NCBI RefSeq assembly: GCF_001070855.1
Contig: NZ_JVLH01000012.1
Location: 124,001-188,000 of the forward strand
DNA length: 64,000 nucleotides
Source of the DNA: Trueperella pyogenes
GTDB lineage: Bacteria > Actinomycetota > Actinomycetes > Actinomycetales > Actinomycetaceae
Reading direction: 5' to 3'
Part shown: positions 49,032-57,361 of the stretch, piece by piece
How positions within the stretch are numbered: the first letter of the stretch is position 1
Layout: each line of letters opens with the position of its first letter
Notes under the pieces: generated by a model
Told to the model about the DNA's origin: nothing
What the model saw: the letters and a program-made list of their open reading frames with translations, nothing else
Database searches by the model: none
Translations under genes and position numbers: made by a program

Positions 49032-49653
49032 GCGCACCCCGGCGCTCGCTTAGCTGCGCGAGTTCCTTCGTCCGCAGATCAAAGATCCCGTTTGCCAGAG
49101 CCACGGCATCACCGTCCTCCGAGGGCTCCAGCATCGGCACCGAGTCCTCCAGACGACGCAGCACCTCGTCGAGATCACGGCTAGTCGCGCTGACGTTGTA
49201 CGCGACTGCCGCCTGTCGAATGAGGAACTCGGCGGGGACGTACAACCCCTCGTCCGGGCCTTGCTCGCTGTACGTATAGAGCCTCGCCGTTTCGCGCGAT
49301 TCACCGATCAGACCCAGATGAGAGTGGTCCCGCTCCAGGACGCACGCGGCGATGACGAACGGTGGGAGGACCTTGAGCGAGCGATAGGCCAGCGCCCCCT
49401 TGAGGCCGCCCTGGGCGTTCTCGGTGAGGATCCGCGTGTTGATGGCGTGAAGCAGCTTCGACTCCACCTGCTCGGGCGTGTACCTCGTCTGATCGGCCCT
49501 GAAGAAGAGCTCCACCTCGTCGGAGATGAGCTGGTTGATCGGCGGAACGTTCGGGTAGTGCCTCACGGGAGAGTTTGCAGTAGACTGACTTTCACGAACA
49601 ACAGTTGCCTCGGTGCCCTCGGCGGTGCCGGGGCGATTTCTTTGAGTGCTCAT
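49032..49653 (-). pseudogene. P4-type phage/plasmid primase, N-terminal fragment
   Basis: From the ATG at 49653 the reverse strand encodes about 205 residues typical of the region before the D5/P4 primase-helicase core: RYTPEQVESKLLHAIN, then ...YVPAEFLIRQAAVAYN and VALANGIFDLRTKELAQLSE. The last is the VNNGIFDYKT-like hallmark. Just after it the frame enters antisense EcsC sequence, so the helicase part is lost. It follows the excisionase-like gene with a 4-nt overlap. It was the replication gene of the integrated element. Confidence 0.72.
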
Positions 49654-49859
49654 CGTGCCTCACCTCCGGTGGAGATGGGCTCGCCGATGTATCGGGCAAG
49701 AGCCTCGGCAGTGACTTTCAGACGGCCTCCGACGCGGACGGCATCTAGACGTCCCTCGCGAATAGCGCGGCGGAGCGTAGCAATTGAGCCGTATCCGGCT
49801 TCAGACAGTGTTCTCAGCGAATACAGCTGAGGTAGGGCAGTTTTGGCAATCGCAGCCAT
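49650..49859 (-). CDS. Excisionase-like helix-turn-helix protein
   Basis: The 69-residue product has the MerR/excisionase-type winged helix: LYSLRTLSEAGYGSIATLRR, then IREGRLDAVRVGGRLKVT, with AEALARYI at the end. Such proteins bind attachment sites during excision or control element genes. The ATG at 49859 has a weak AGG site upstream. Its TGA overlaps the primase ATG, so it was the first gene of the element replication operon. It appears intact, while its partners are broken. Confidence 0.8.
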   Translation of the reverse strand: MAAIAKTALPQLYSLRTLSEAGYGSIATLRRAIREGRLDAVRVGGRLKVTAEALARYIGEPISTGGEAR

Positions 49860-49873
49860 TTTGAACCTCACAG

Positions 49874-50036
49874 AGTGGTGGCATCGTTGCCCACCACTTG
49901 CATCAGGTGAGACCCGTCCTGATGTCTCCGGGGTACATCTCCCCGATAAGGTCCCTCACGTCCGGTCCTCATCTCGCTCAGGCGAGATCGGAGGCTGCGC
50001 CTCCCCGCGTGGGCTCCATGCGGGGCACTTTTATTT
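49874..50036. repeat. Cluster of short inverted repeats and a terminator upstream of the excisionase gene
   Basis: AGTGGTGG-N9-CCACCACT (49874-49898), CTCGC/GCGAG and GGAGGC-TGC-GCCTCC (near 49975-50002) are followed by CCCCGCGTGG-GCT-CCATGCGGGG with CACTTTTATTT (50003-50036), a plus-strand terminator. The set may include element control or attachment sequences; this is inference. Confidence 0.45.
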
Positions 50037-50189
50037 GATCGCGAATCCAGTGATTTAACCACATTTACACGGGGCTTTCTGGTTCTGCTCGTGTATGAGC
50101 GGAAATGAGCGCTCCTCACGCTGCCATGGCCACCAACAAAAGGTGATCGCGAGTCTGGACGAGTTCGACATGTGCCCCCTGAGCTCCAC

Positions 50190-50232
50190 TTTCAGGGTGC
50201 TGGACTCTCCGCGGAGAGTCCAGCATTTTTCT
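50190..50232 (+). terminator. Orphan perfect terminator
   Basis: A perfect 28-bp palindrome (TGCTGGACTCTCC GC and inverse, 50198-50225) is followed by TTTTT. A smaller CCCTGA...TCAGGG hairpin (50177-50197) stands directly before it. No plus-strand gene lies upstream, so it may end a small RNA. Confidence 0.7.
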
Positions 50233-50244
50233 GTCCTGATGTTG

Positions 50245-50775
50245 TTAATTCCAGATGTCTTCGCTGACAGTGATTACGTTGACGTTACCTTTTGTTCCAT
50301 CGACGAGGCATCTGAGTCCTACCTTGTAGTTTTTGTCGAGCGTGACGTTGTAGACGACAAGCAGCTGGTTTTCTTCTAGACCGCGTTGCACTTTCTGTAC
50401 ACCAGCGATGGTGTGAGATTTGAACTTGCGTCCGGGCCATAGCTCCCGTTGAGCTGCGCGATCACAAGCGGGTGCGGCATCGGAGAAGCCAATTCCTTCA
50501 CTCGTTTGAGCGTCGATTCCTTCGGTTGGAGCAGGTGTCGGGCTTGTGGCGTCTCTTGTTTTCTCCGATTTCGGAGTTTCTGCTGATGTAGGAAGCGTTC
50601 CTTCGGTACTTGGAGTAGAGAATGTCGGTGTTGTTGGGCTGGTCGAAGCGAGAGTTGAAGTTGTGGTGGGGCTAGATTTCGTCTTGCCAGATATGCCGTC
50701 TGTGCAGGCTTTCAGAACGCCTAAAACCAAAGCGATTCCAATGATCCAGATGATGATTTGCTTTATTCGTGCCAT
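50245..50775 (-). CDS. Membrane-anchored or secreted protein of unknown function
   Basis: The 176-residue product has an N-terminal hydrophobic helix (about 6-24) ending VLKACTD, then a Ser/Thr/Pro linker (about 33-90) and a compact C-terminal domain (about 100-176). That domain has two cysteines (AAPACDRA and GLRCLVDG) that could form a disulfide outside the cell. The cysteine at about 24 is not in a convincing lipobox. The gene is not recognised and stands alone. Small secreted proteins of this layout are common in Actinomyces. Confidence 0.7.
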   Translation of the reverse strand: MARIKQIIIWIIGIALVLGVLKACTDGISGKTKSSPTTTSTLASTSPTTPTFSTPSTEGTLPTSAETPKSEKTRDATSPTPAPTEGIDAQTSEGIGFSDAAPACDRAAQRELWPGRKFKSHTIAGVQKVQRGLEENQLLVVYNVTLDKNYKVGLRCLVDGTKGNVNVITVSEDIWN

Positions 50776-51043
50776 GGCGGGGCTACTCTCTCAGAAAGGG
50801 AAGATAAGGAAGTTTTCGGCGTCTATGTCGGAAACTTTCAGGAATAGGGGTAGCAAAAACGGGTAGCGTTTGTGTGTGTGACCGCGGTCTTTTCCTCTTG
50901 CTCTTTCGTGGAAAAAAAGACGTAGCAAAAGCGCGAACGAACGATACCTTATGCAGTCGGATCGCCCTGTAAAACAACGATTGGGTGCGCAAATGGTCGA
51001 GCAAGTTGCGGCAGTGAACGGCAGCTAGTTTGTGAATACTCTA

Positions 51044-51742
51044 TTAATTTGCGGGCATTAACCGGAGGAATACATCAGATACGCCGTTGCTTAAGAGATT
51101 GGAAACAGTGCCGATCATGATGGGGACGAGCCAAGTATTGAAAAAAGTCTTTGCGCACTCAGTGAAGGCGTCGCGCTGATTATCAACGTAGTCATACGCT
51201 CCGATGGTAGTGCTTAGGATCTCGAGGCTAATGCTACGTAGAGCAATAAGGTCAACGTCTTCACCTGCGAGGATATCCAGTGCGCGGTGTATCAGGTAAA
51301 GTAAATGCCCACGGATCTGCTCAGGGATTTGACTATTAGCGTTGAGAATATCTTGCATCTTCTCGAGGGCAATGCGAATGCCGTCGATCTGCTCGGGCTC
51401 TAGGGAAATAGGAAGAAGAGAAAGGCTATCGAAGCTATCAGCGAGGTTCCAGAGAGAAGACATCCATCCTTCGTTGAGGGTAGTTCCGTACGTCCCCCAA
51501 TCTGAGTTGACGAGCATGAGTTGTTCCCAGACTAGACTGAAGAGCGTTGAGTTTCGCTCCCACTTATTTGTAGCGCGAGCGATGTTTTCGCAACTAGCTA
51601 ACATTCCTAGGAGGCGAGTGTGGGTGGTTCTCAAATCTTCGTCGTCAAGCTTGACTGCTTCAAGTTGGCTTCTGAAGGATCCACCTGTGGAAATCATCGT
51701 CTCGAGAGCGTTGTGTAGCTGACGCGCTGGGTTTCGGTACAC
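51044..51742 (-). CDS. Helical protein of unknown function
   Basis: The 232-residue product is predicted mostly helical, with amphipathic helices throughout and no signal peptide. A weakly hydrophobic stretch (WLVPIMIGTVSNLLSNGVSDV) lies at the C-terminus. It is not recognised. It starts with GTG at 51742 preceded by AAGGAGAC, a good ribosome site. Lower GC than the neighbours and solitary position near the element scar hint at transfer. Confidence 0.68.
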   Translation of the reverse strand: MYRNPARQLHNALETMISTGGSFRSQLEAVKLDDEDLRTTHTRLLGMLASCENIARATNKWERNSTLFSLVWEQLMLVNSDWGTYGTTLNEGWMSSLWNLADSFDSLSLLPISLEPEQIDGIRIALEKMQDILNANSQIPEQIRGHLLYLIHRALDILAGEDVDLIALRSISLEILSTTIGAYDYVDNQRDAFTECAKTFFNTWLVPIMIGTVSNLLSNGVSDVFLRLMPAN

Positions 51743-52408
51743 TTCAAGTCTCCTTCGTTGGAGTTCAGTGAAAAAGTGGCATCGCCGATTTTATGCTGTT
51801 GTTTAGCTTAGCGAAATAAGAGCTGCGTAGGGAACATTAAGTGAGAGTGCGCCTACAGAGGTTATTTCTCCTTCTCTGATGTGTATTCGCCGTGGACGTT
51901 ATTGATCTCTTCACGAGAATCCATTGGTGAAAACCGGTGTGGATGCGAGTTTGGTAGGCGAGTGGAGTGCCATGATCGTGCTGACTAACGCGTATACCTT
52001 GCGGCAACATGTTTGAAAGCAATACATCCAGCAAAATAAGGTTGTGAATATTCGCTTCCAGGGCTTTAATAAGCCTGCTTTCTGAGCAACCTGAAGCAAA
52101 GATTTGATACGCATCGATGCGCATCAATTTGCGCGCAAATCCGCTAAATTATGCGCATCAGAATCTCTAAGTGAGTCATAAGAATTTGCGCAGAGTTCGT
52201 GGAGTAGATGACAAGGTTGACTCAAGATTCCTTTATACCCGTTCTCACAAAGCGCCCCTAATCTTAAAGCCCAATAGACCATTCCTTAATGATCAGTGAA
52301 GACAACATGGAAGCGGTCTATCGAATATTCAGGATCGACGGGAGTGGCTAGGCGCGTTCGCCTTCAAGTCATCAACGTCGTTGACCGATGCAAAGGAAGA
52401 ACTTCTTC
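51743..52408. other. Long intergenic region before the first beta-helix gene
   Basis: About 660 bp hold no convincing intact gene. The reverse strand 51837-52127 reads a 96-residue frame containing LILLDVLLSNMLPQGIRV, which resembles the phospho-acceptor strand of a response regulator, but the rest does not continue as one; it may be a decayed fragment. The operator cluster at 52105-52158 and a long leader conserved with the second beta-helix gene fill the right half. Confidence 0.45.
52105..52158 (+). promoter_or_regulatory. Palindromic operator cluster upstream of beta-helix gene 1
   Basis: TGATACGCATC with GATGCGCATCA forms a near-perfect 22-bp palindrome (52105-52126). It is followed directly by the perfect 14-bp ATTTGCGCGCAAAT (52127-52140) and then ATGCGCAT (52151-52158). 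Related sites stand before the second copy. The downstream leader also shares TCATAAGAATT and GCAGA words with the second copy. Confidence 0.65.
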
Positions 52409-54547
52409 ATGAAACACCGAAAGATTGTGGGAGCAGTTGGCGCCGCTGCCGCTATCGCCATGGTTCCCACCTTGAGTGCAACCGGCGCCGTGGCAGACGA
52501 TGGGGACTGGACCTATGGCGCTTCCTTCCCGTATACCCGTTACGAGGCCGAGCGTGGCTGGCTTGATCGTGCCCATGTCGTTTCGCTTGATGAGAGTCAG
52601 TCTGTCAACGACATGCTTGATTCGAAGGCAATCGAGGCAGGGGAGCAGTCCTACGTTGAGCTGTGGGGGCGGGACTCGTCCGTAAACTTCACTGCTGAAG
52701 TTCCCGCAAACGCGATCGATCTGCGTTTTAGCCTTCCCGATCATGAGAGCGGAAGCGTTGATATTCGGGTCAATGGTCAAACTGCCGCCAGCTTCAACCT
52801 TTCGTCTGAGAGTGCATACCAGTACGTACAGGGCAGCAAGGTTTATGACGAGGAATGGCTGAAAGATCCCCGTAATGGCCCGGCACATGCTCGCTTCCTT
52901 TTCGATGAGGTTCATGGTCTGCTTAATCGGCAGGTAAATCCGGGAGACACGATCAGTGTCGTCCGTACGGATGGTAAGACACAATCCATGGGGATTGATT
53001 TCGTTGAGCTTGAGCAGGCTCTTCCAGAAATTCAACGTCCCGGTAATTCGGTGAGTGTTACCGATGATGACTTGACGGTTACTGAAGAAGTGAAACCGGG
53101 GGAATTCCAGACTCGTTCGGTTCATGCATGGGCTAACGATGGCCGGGACGACTCCGAAGCTTTCCTGGCAGCCCTTAAGCGCGCCTCGGAGGAAAACAAG
53201 ACTCTGTACATTCCGCGTGGAACCTTTGAGTTTGATCGACAGCTTGTGATCCGGCATTCTCCGAAGGATAACCACCAACTAGTAATCCAGGGCGCGGGTA
53301 TCTGGTACACGAATATTCACTTTACGAAGTCGGGTAAAAAAGAAGGCGGTTTTGACTTAGAACATACGTCTCACCACCTGACTTTCCGCGACTTCTATGA
53401 GGATTCCAATCTTGTCTCTCGTCATGATGAAAAGGCTAAGTACAAGGGTTTCCAGGGTGTTACGAAGGATTCACAGTTTATAAACCTGTGGATTGAGCAC
53501 TTTGAGTGCGGCTTCTGGATTGGTGAAGACGTTAACTATGACAAGCTCAAGTACACCGAGCGGATGCTGGTGGACCATTCCCGTATTCGCAACAATTTTG
53601 CTGATGGCTTGAACTACTCTCAGGGAACCCGTGATTCTGCAGTTCGTAATTCGAATATTCGTGGAAATGGTGATGACGGCCTCGCTTCATGGGCAAGCCA
53701 GACGAAGTCACAGCCCGGGGATCCGGAACAGTACGAATCCAAGTCCAGGGTCACTCAAAACAACGAGTTCACTCACAACACTATTGAGCTCGGGTGGCGT
53801 GCCGGTGGTATCGGTTTCTTTGGCGGTGTTGGCCACAAGGCAGAAAACAACCTGATTACTGGTAATTTCGAGGGGGCAGGTATTCGCCTGAATACTGTTT
53901 TCCCCGGCCATAACTTTAACTTCAATAAGGAACGGAAGAGGCGCATCAGCATTCAGCGCAACAAGATTGTGCGCAGCGGTACACAGGACGACTACTATGG
54001 CGGGCACCGCGGTGCGATCGACTTCCAAGAGATGTGGGGAACAATTTTCAATGTCGATGTGAAGGACAACATTATCGTTCGTCCTTTTGCAGAAGATATT
54101 CGTTCGGACTTCGCCTTCAATGATGAGCAACTTAACTCGCGGGGCATGAGCGTCGGCGACAACCCGCGTCGTGACTGGGATGGTTATGAGCCTCAGCATC
54201 TGGTTGTGAATTACGCTCGCGTCAATGGCAAGGTTGACCGGGGTATCCCTGAAGATGCGAATTATGGCCTTTTCTGGTGGGACGGCGATCGGGTGAATCC
54301 GGTTGATGGCAAGACCCATCGTTATTGGATTCCTAAGGCTGATGGTGTTCAGATCAATGATGGTATGGAGTTCTCGTGGGAAGGCAACAAGAAGGTCTAC
54401 AACTTCACTCCCAGTGACAAGCCGGAGTATTTGCCAATTTCCTCGACTCGTTTCTTGGATGACTACACCTACCAGGGGGAGATGGCTCAGTCTTTCCAGG
54501 ATCCGAACCAGCCTCAAACGGTGATCCGTTTCTGGTCACATAAGTGA
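52409..54547 (+). CDS. Secreted right-handed beta-helix protein, GH87-like, copy 1
   Basis: The 712-residue product has a signal peptide (about 1-33, ending GAVA), an N-terminal CBM-like beta domain (about 45-205, YTRYEAERG...), and a pectate-lyase-type beta-helix from about 235. The helix opens with DDSEAFLAALKRASEENKTL and IPRGTFEF. Central motifs NNFADGLNYSQG and RGNGDDGLASW place Asp and paired Asp where GH87 alpha-1,3-glucanases / mycodextranases have catalytic acids. That makes a polysaccharide hydrolase likely, but GH87 membership is inference. No cell-wall anchor is present. The ATG follows AAGGAAG. A second copy lies directly downstream. Confidence 0.82.
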   Translation: MKHRKIVGAVGAAAAIAMVPTLSATGAVADDGDWTYGASFPYTRYEAERGWLDRAHVVSLDESQSVNDMLDSKAIEAGEQSYVELWGRDSSVNFTAEVPANAIDLRFSLPDHESGSVDIRVNGQTAASFNLSSESAYQYVQGSKVYDEEWLKDPRNGPAHARFLFDEVHGLLNRQVNPGDTISVVRTDGKTQSMGIDFVELEQALPEIQRPGNSVSVTDDDLTVTEEVKPGEFQTRSVHAWANDGRDDSEAFLAALKRASEENKTLYIPRGTFEFDRQLVIRHSPKDNHQLVIQGAGIWYTNIHFTKSGKKEGGFDLEHTSHHLTFRDFYEDSNLVSRHDEKAKYKGFQGVTKDSQFINLWIEHFECGFWIGEDVNYDKLKYTERMLVDHSRIRNNFADGLNYSQGTRDSAVRNSNIRGNGDDGLASWASQTKSQPGDPEQYESKSRVTQNNEFTHNTIELGWRAGGIGFFGGVGHKAENNLITGNFEGAGIRLNTVFPGHNFNFNKERKRRISIQRNKIVRSGTQDDYYGGHRGAIDFQEMWGTIFNVDVKDNIIVRPFAEDIRSDFAFNDEQLNSRGMSVGDNPRRDWDGYEPQHLVVNYARVNGKVDRGIPEDANYGLFWWDGDRVNPVDGKTHRYWIPKADGVQINDGMEFSWEGNKKVYNFTPSDKPEYLPISSTRFLDDYTYQGEMAQSFQDPNQPQTVIRFWSHK

Positions 54548-54581
54548 GTGTGGCGGCATCCGCCGCAATTATTCACTCTCC

Positions 54582-54610
54582 GTGCCCGCGCTGCCCCGCA
54601 GTGCGGGCAC
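54582..54610 (+). terminator. Terminator of beta-helix gene 1
   Basis: GTGCCCGCGCTGC pairs with GCAGTGCGGGCAC (13 bp, one mismatch) around 3 nt. No strong U-tract follows. Confidence 0.65.
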
Positions 54611-54673
54611 ACCTATATCTATACTCAATGAATCAGTGATTAATTCGTATTTTTCTCATCTTTTATGGCCAAG

Positions 54674-54717
54674 ATTGCGCATCATGATGCGCAATTAATA
54701 CGTGAGTGATGCGCATC
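54674..54717 (+). promoter_or_regulatory. Palindromic operators upstream of beta-helix gene 2
   Basis: ATTGCGCATCA and its exact inverse form a perfect 22-bp palindrome (54674-54695). Thirteen bases further lies the perfect 10-bp GATGCGCATC (54708-54717). The rest of the roughly 400-bp gap to the next ATG is a leader shared in part with copy 1 (TCATAAGAATT, GTAGCAGATGA-like words, AATCAAGA). It holds no gene. Confidence 0.7.
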
Positions 54718-54953
54718 GAAATGTATAAGTAATTCATAAGAATTCGTGCAGAAATCTTGTAGCAGATGATGAGTCCGAATCAAGAATCTTTTACAAATGC
54801 TCCCACGAAGCTTCCTTAAGGTTAAAAACGCATAGGCCTTCTCATAACCGTAAAAGCGGTCGGGCTGCCTATCTCGACACCTAGAGGCGACTAGATTTCG
54901 CAATCTCATATGCGGAAGTCGTGTCGCTGCCGATACAAAGGAAGAACTTCTTC

Positions 54954-57098
54954 ATGAAACACCGAAAGATTGTGGGAGCAGTTGGCGCGGCTGCCTTCAT
55001 TGCAATGGTTCCTTCACTGGGCGGTAACAGTGCCGTTGCTGCCGGTGACGACACGACCTACGGGGCTTCCTTCCCCTATACCCGTTACGAGGCCGAGCGT
55101 GGCCAGCTTGACCGTGCACACGTTGTCTCGCTTGACGAGAGTCAGCCTGTCAACACAATGCTTGACTCGACAGCGATTGAGGCCGGAGAGCAGTCCTACG
55201 TCGAGCTCGAAGGCAAGGACTCTTCAGTGAGCTTCACTGCCGAAGTTCCTGGGAATGCAATCGATCTTCGATTCACTCTTCCTGATCACACGGCGGGAAG
55301 TGTTGATATTCGTATCAATGGAGAAACGGCTGCCACTTTTAATCTCTCGTCAGAAAGTGCGTATCAGTACGTTCAAGAGAGCAAGGTTTATGACGAGGAA
55401 TGGCTGAAAGATCCCCGTAATGGTCCGGCGCACGCGCGATTCCTCTTTGATGAGGTTCACGGTCTTCTTAACCGTCAGGTGAACCCGGGGGACAGGATCA
55501 GCGTTGTTCGTACGGGGAGTGAAGGCCATGTCTATGGCATTGACTTTGTTGAGCTTGAGCAGGCACTCCCGGAAATTCAACGTCCTGATAATTCTGTGAG
55601 CATCACTGATGATGACTTGACGATCACCGTAGAAAAAGAACCGGGTGTTTGGGAAACTCGTAAGGTTTATGCGCGCCCCAATGATGGAAAAGATGATTCT
55701 GATGCGTTCTTGGCAGCTCTAAGGCGTGCATCGGATGAGAACAAGACTCTGTATATTCCACGCGGAACCTTTGAGTTCGATCGTCAACTTGCGATCCATC
55801 ATTCTCCGAATGACAACCACAAACTGGCGATTCAAGGTGCGGGTATCTGGTACACGAATATCTTCTTCCGTAACCCGAATAGGGCCAGCGGTGGAATTGT
55901 TCTTGAACATACCAGCCATGACCTGCAGTTCCGAGACTTCTACATGTCGTCTAATCTCAAATCCCGTTATAACGAAGGGGCGAACTACAAGGGATTCCAG
56001 GGCGTTACCAAGAATTCACAGTTCGAAAACCTCTGGATCGAACATTTCGAGTGTGGTTTCTGGATGGGTGACTATGTCAACGAGAAAGACATGCAGTACA
56101 CCGAAAATATGCTGGTCAATCACTCCCGTATTCGCAACAATTTCGCCGATGGTCTGAACTATTCGCAGGGAAGCCGGGATTCGGGCGTGCGTAATTCGAA
56201 TATTCGTGGAAATGGTGATGATGGCCTTGCCTCGTGGTCGAGTCATGCACAGTCTCTGCCCGGTGAGCCTGTCCAGTATGTATCGAATGCTCGTCACACC
56301 GACAATATCGAGTTCACGCACAATACGATTGAGCTCGGATGGCGCGCAGGCGGAATCGGTTTCTTTGGTGGATCCGGGCAAAAAGCAGAGAACAACCTCA
56401 TCACGGGGAATTTTGAAGGCGCGGGTATTCGACTGAACACCGTCTTCGGCGGTCACAATTTCGACTGGAACTTGACCTTGAACAAGAGGGCCAGCATTCA
56501 GCGCAACAAGATTGTTCGCAGTGGAACGAAAGATGACTACTACGGTAAGTCTCGCGGCGCGATCGACTTCCAAGAAGTTCAGGTTAACGGTCGTATTGCC
56601 GGCGTTGATCTGAATGACAACATCATCGTGCGTCCTTTTGCAGAGGATGTTCGCTCAGACTTCGCATTCAACGCCGAAGAGATGAAACTTCGCGGTATGA
56701 GCATCGGTAATAATCCGCGCAGAGACGGGGATGGATACGAGCCTCAGCACCTAGTGGTGAACTACGCTCGCGTCAATGGCAAGGTTGATCGCGGTATCCC
56801 TGAAGATGCGAATTATGCCCTCTACTGGTGGGACGGAGATCGGGTGAACCCGGTTGATGGCAAGACCCATCGTTACTGGACTCCTAAGGCTGATGGTGTT
56901 CAGATCAATGATGGTATGGAGTTCTCGTGGGAAGGTAACAAGAAGGTCTACAACTTTGTCCTTGGCGATGACCCGCAGTACCTTCCGACATCCTCCACTC
57001 GCTTCTCTGATGACTACAGCTATCAGGGTGAGATGGGTCGATCGTTCCAAGATCCTAACCAGCCACAGACGGTGGTTCGTTTCTGGTCGCATAAGTGA
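54954..57098 (+). CDS. Secreted right-handed beta-helix protein, GH87-like, copy 2
   Basis: The 714-residue product is a close paralogue of copy 1 along its whole length. It has the same signal peptide start MKHRKIVGAVGAAA, CBM-like domain, NNFADGLNYSQG and RGNGDDGLASW motifs, and the same C-terminal SFQDPNQPQTV-RFWSHK end. Differences concentrate in surface-type loops (for example after residue 290 and around 515-555), suggesting divergence in substrate or immune exposure. The DNA around the start is identical over about 50 bp. It is followed by a perfect terminator. Confidence 0.82.
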   Translation: MKHRKIVGAVGAAAFIAMVPSLGGNSAVAAGDDTTYGASFPYTRYEAERGQLDRAHVVSLDESQPVNTMLDSTAIEAGEQSYVELEGKDSSVSFTAEVPGNAIDLRFTLPDHTAGSVDIRINGETAATFNLSSESAYQYVQESKVYDEEWLKDPRNGPAHARFLFDEVHGLLNRQVNPGDRISVVRTGSEGHVYGIDFVELEQALPEIQRPDNSVSITDDDLTITVEKEPGVWETRKVYARPNDGKDDSDAFLAALRRASDENKTLYIPRGTFEFDRQLAIHHSPNDNHKLAIQGAGIWYTNIFFRNPNRASGGIVLEHTSHDLQFRDFYMSSNLKSRYNEGANYKGFQGVTKNSQFENLWIEHFECGFWMGDYVNEKDMQYTENMLVNHSRIRNNFADGLNYSQGSRDSGVRNSNIRGNGDDGLASWSSHAQSLPGEPVQYVSNARHTDNIEFTHNTIELGWRAGGIGFFGGSGQKAENNLITGNFEGAGIRLNTVFGGHNFDWNLTLNKRASIQRNKIVRSGTKDDYYGKSRGAIDFQEVQVNGRIAGVDLNDNIIVRPFAEDVRSDFAFNAEEMKLRGMSIGNNPRRDGDGYEPQHLVVNYARVNGKVDRGIPEDANYALYWWDGDRVNPVDGKTHRYWTPKADGVQINDGMEFSWEGNKKVYNFVLGDDPQYLPTSSTRFSDDYSYQGEMGRSFQDPNQPQTVVRFWSHK

Positions 57099-57130
57099 GG
57101 TACGCGACGAGCGTCGTCAATCCTTAGCTC

Positions 57131-57168
57131 TACTGCCCGCGCTGCTCAGCAGCGCGGGCAGTACTTTA
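57131..57168 (+). terminator. Terminator of beta-helix gene 2
   Basis: TACTGCCCGCGCTGC and its exact inverse form a 15-bp stem around TCA, followed by CTTTATC. Confidence 0.82.
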
Positions 57169-57233
57169 TCCGTAACACTGTTCGATCAGGGGCTGATCAC
57201 TGCATAAGATTTCGCGTTGATTGGGCAGCAACT

Positions 57234-57270
57234 TTGTCCACAGATCAAGCCCAGAAACAAGTTATCCACA
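57234..57270 (+). promoter_or_regulatory. Pair of DnaA-box-like sites
   Basis: TTGTCCACA (57234-57242) and the consensus TTATCCACA (57262-57270) lie 28 bp apart in the same direction within the 263-bp gap before the surface protein gene. TTATCCACA is the strict DnaA 9-mer. Function (DnaA-linked regulation or titration) is inference. Confidence 0.5.
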
Positions 57271-57361
57271 GATTTTGCATCCTCGTCCCGAAGCGATGAG
57301 GCGTCCTCATACCCTCGCATCATGGAGGAGCGACCTCCAGTGATTGCGAAAGGAATGATCC

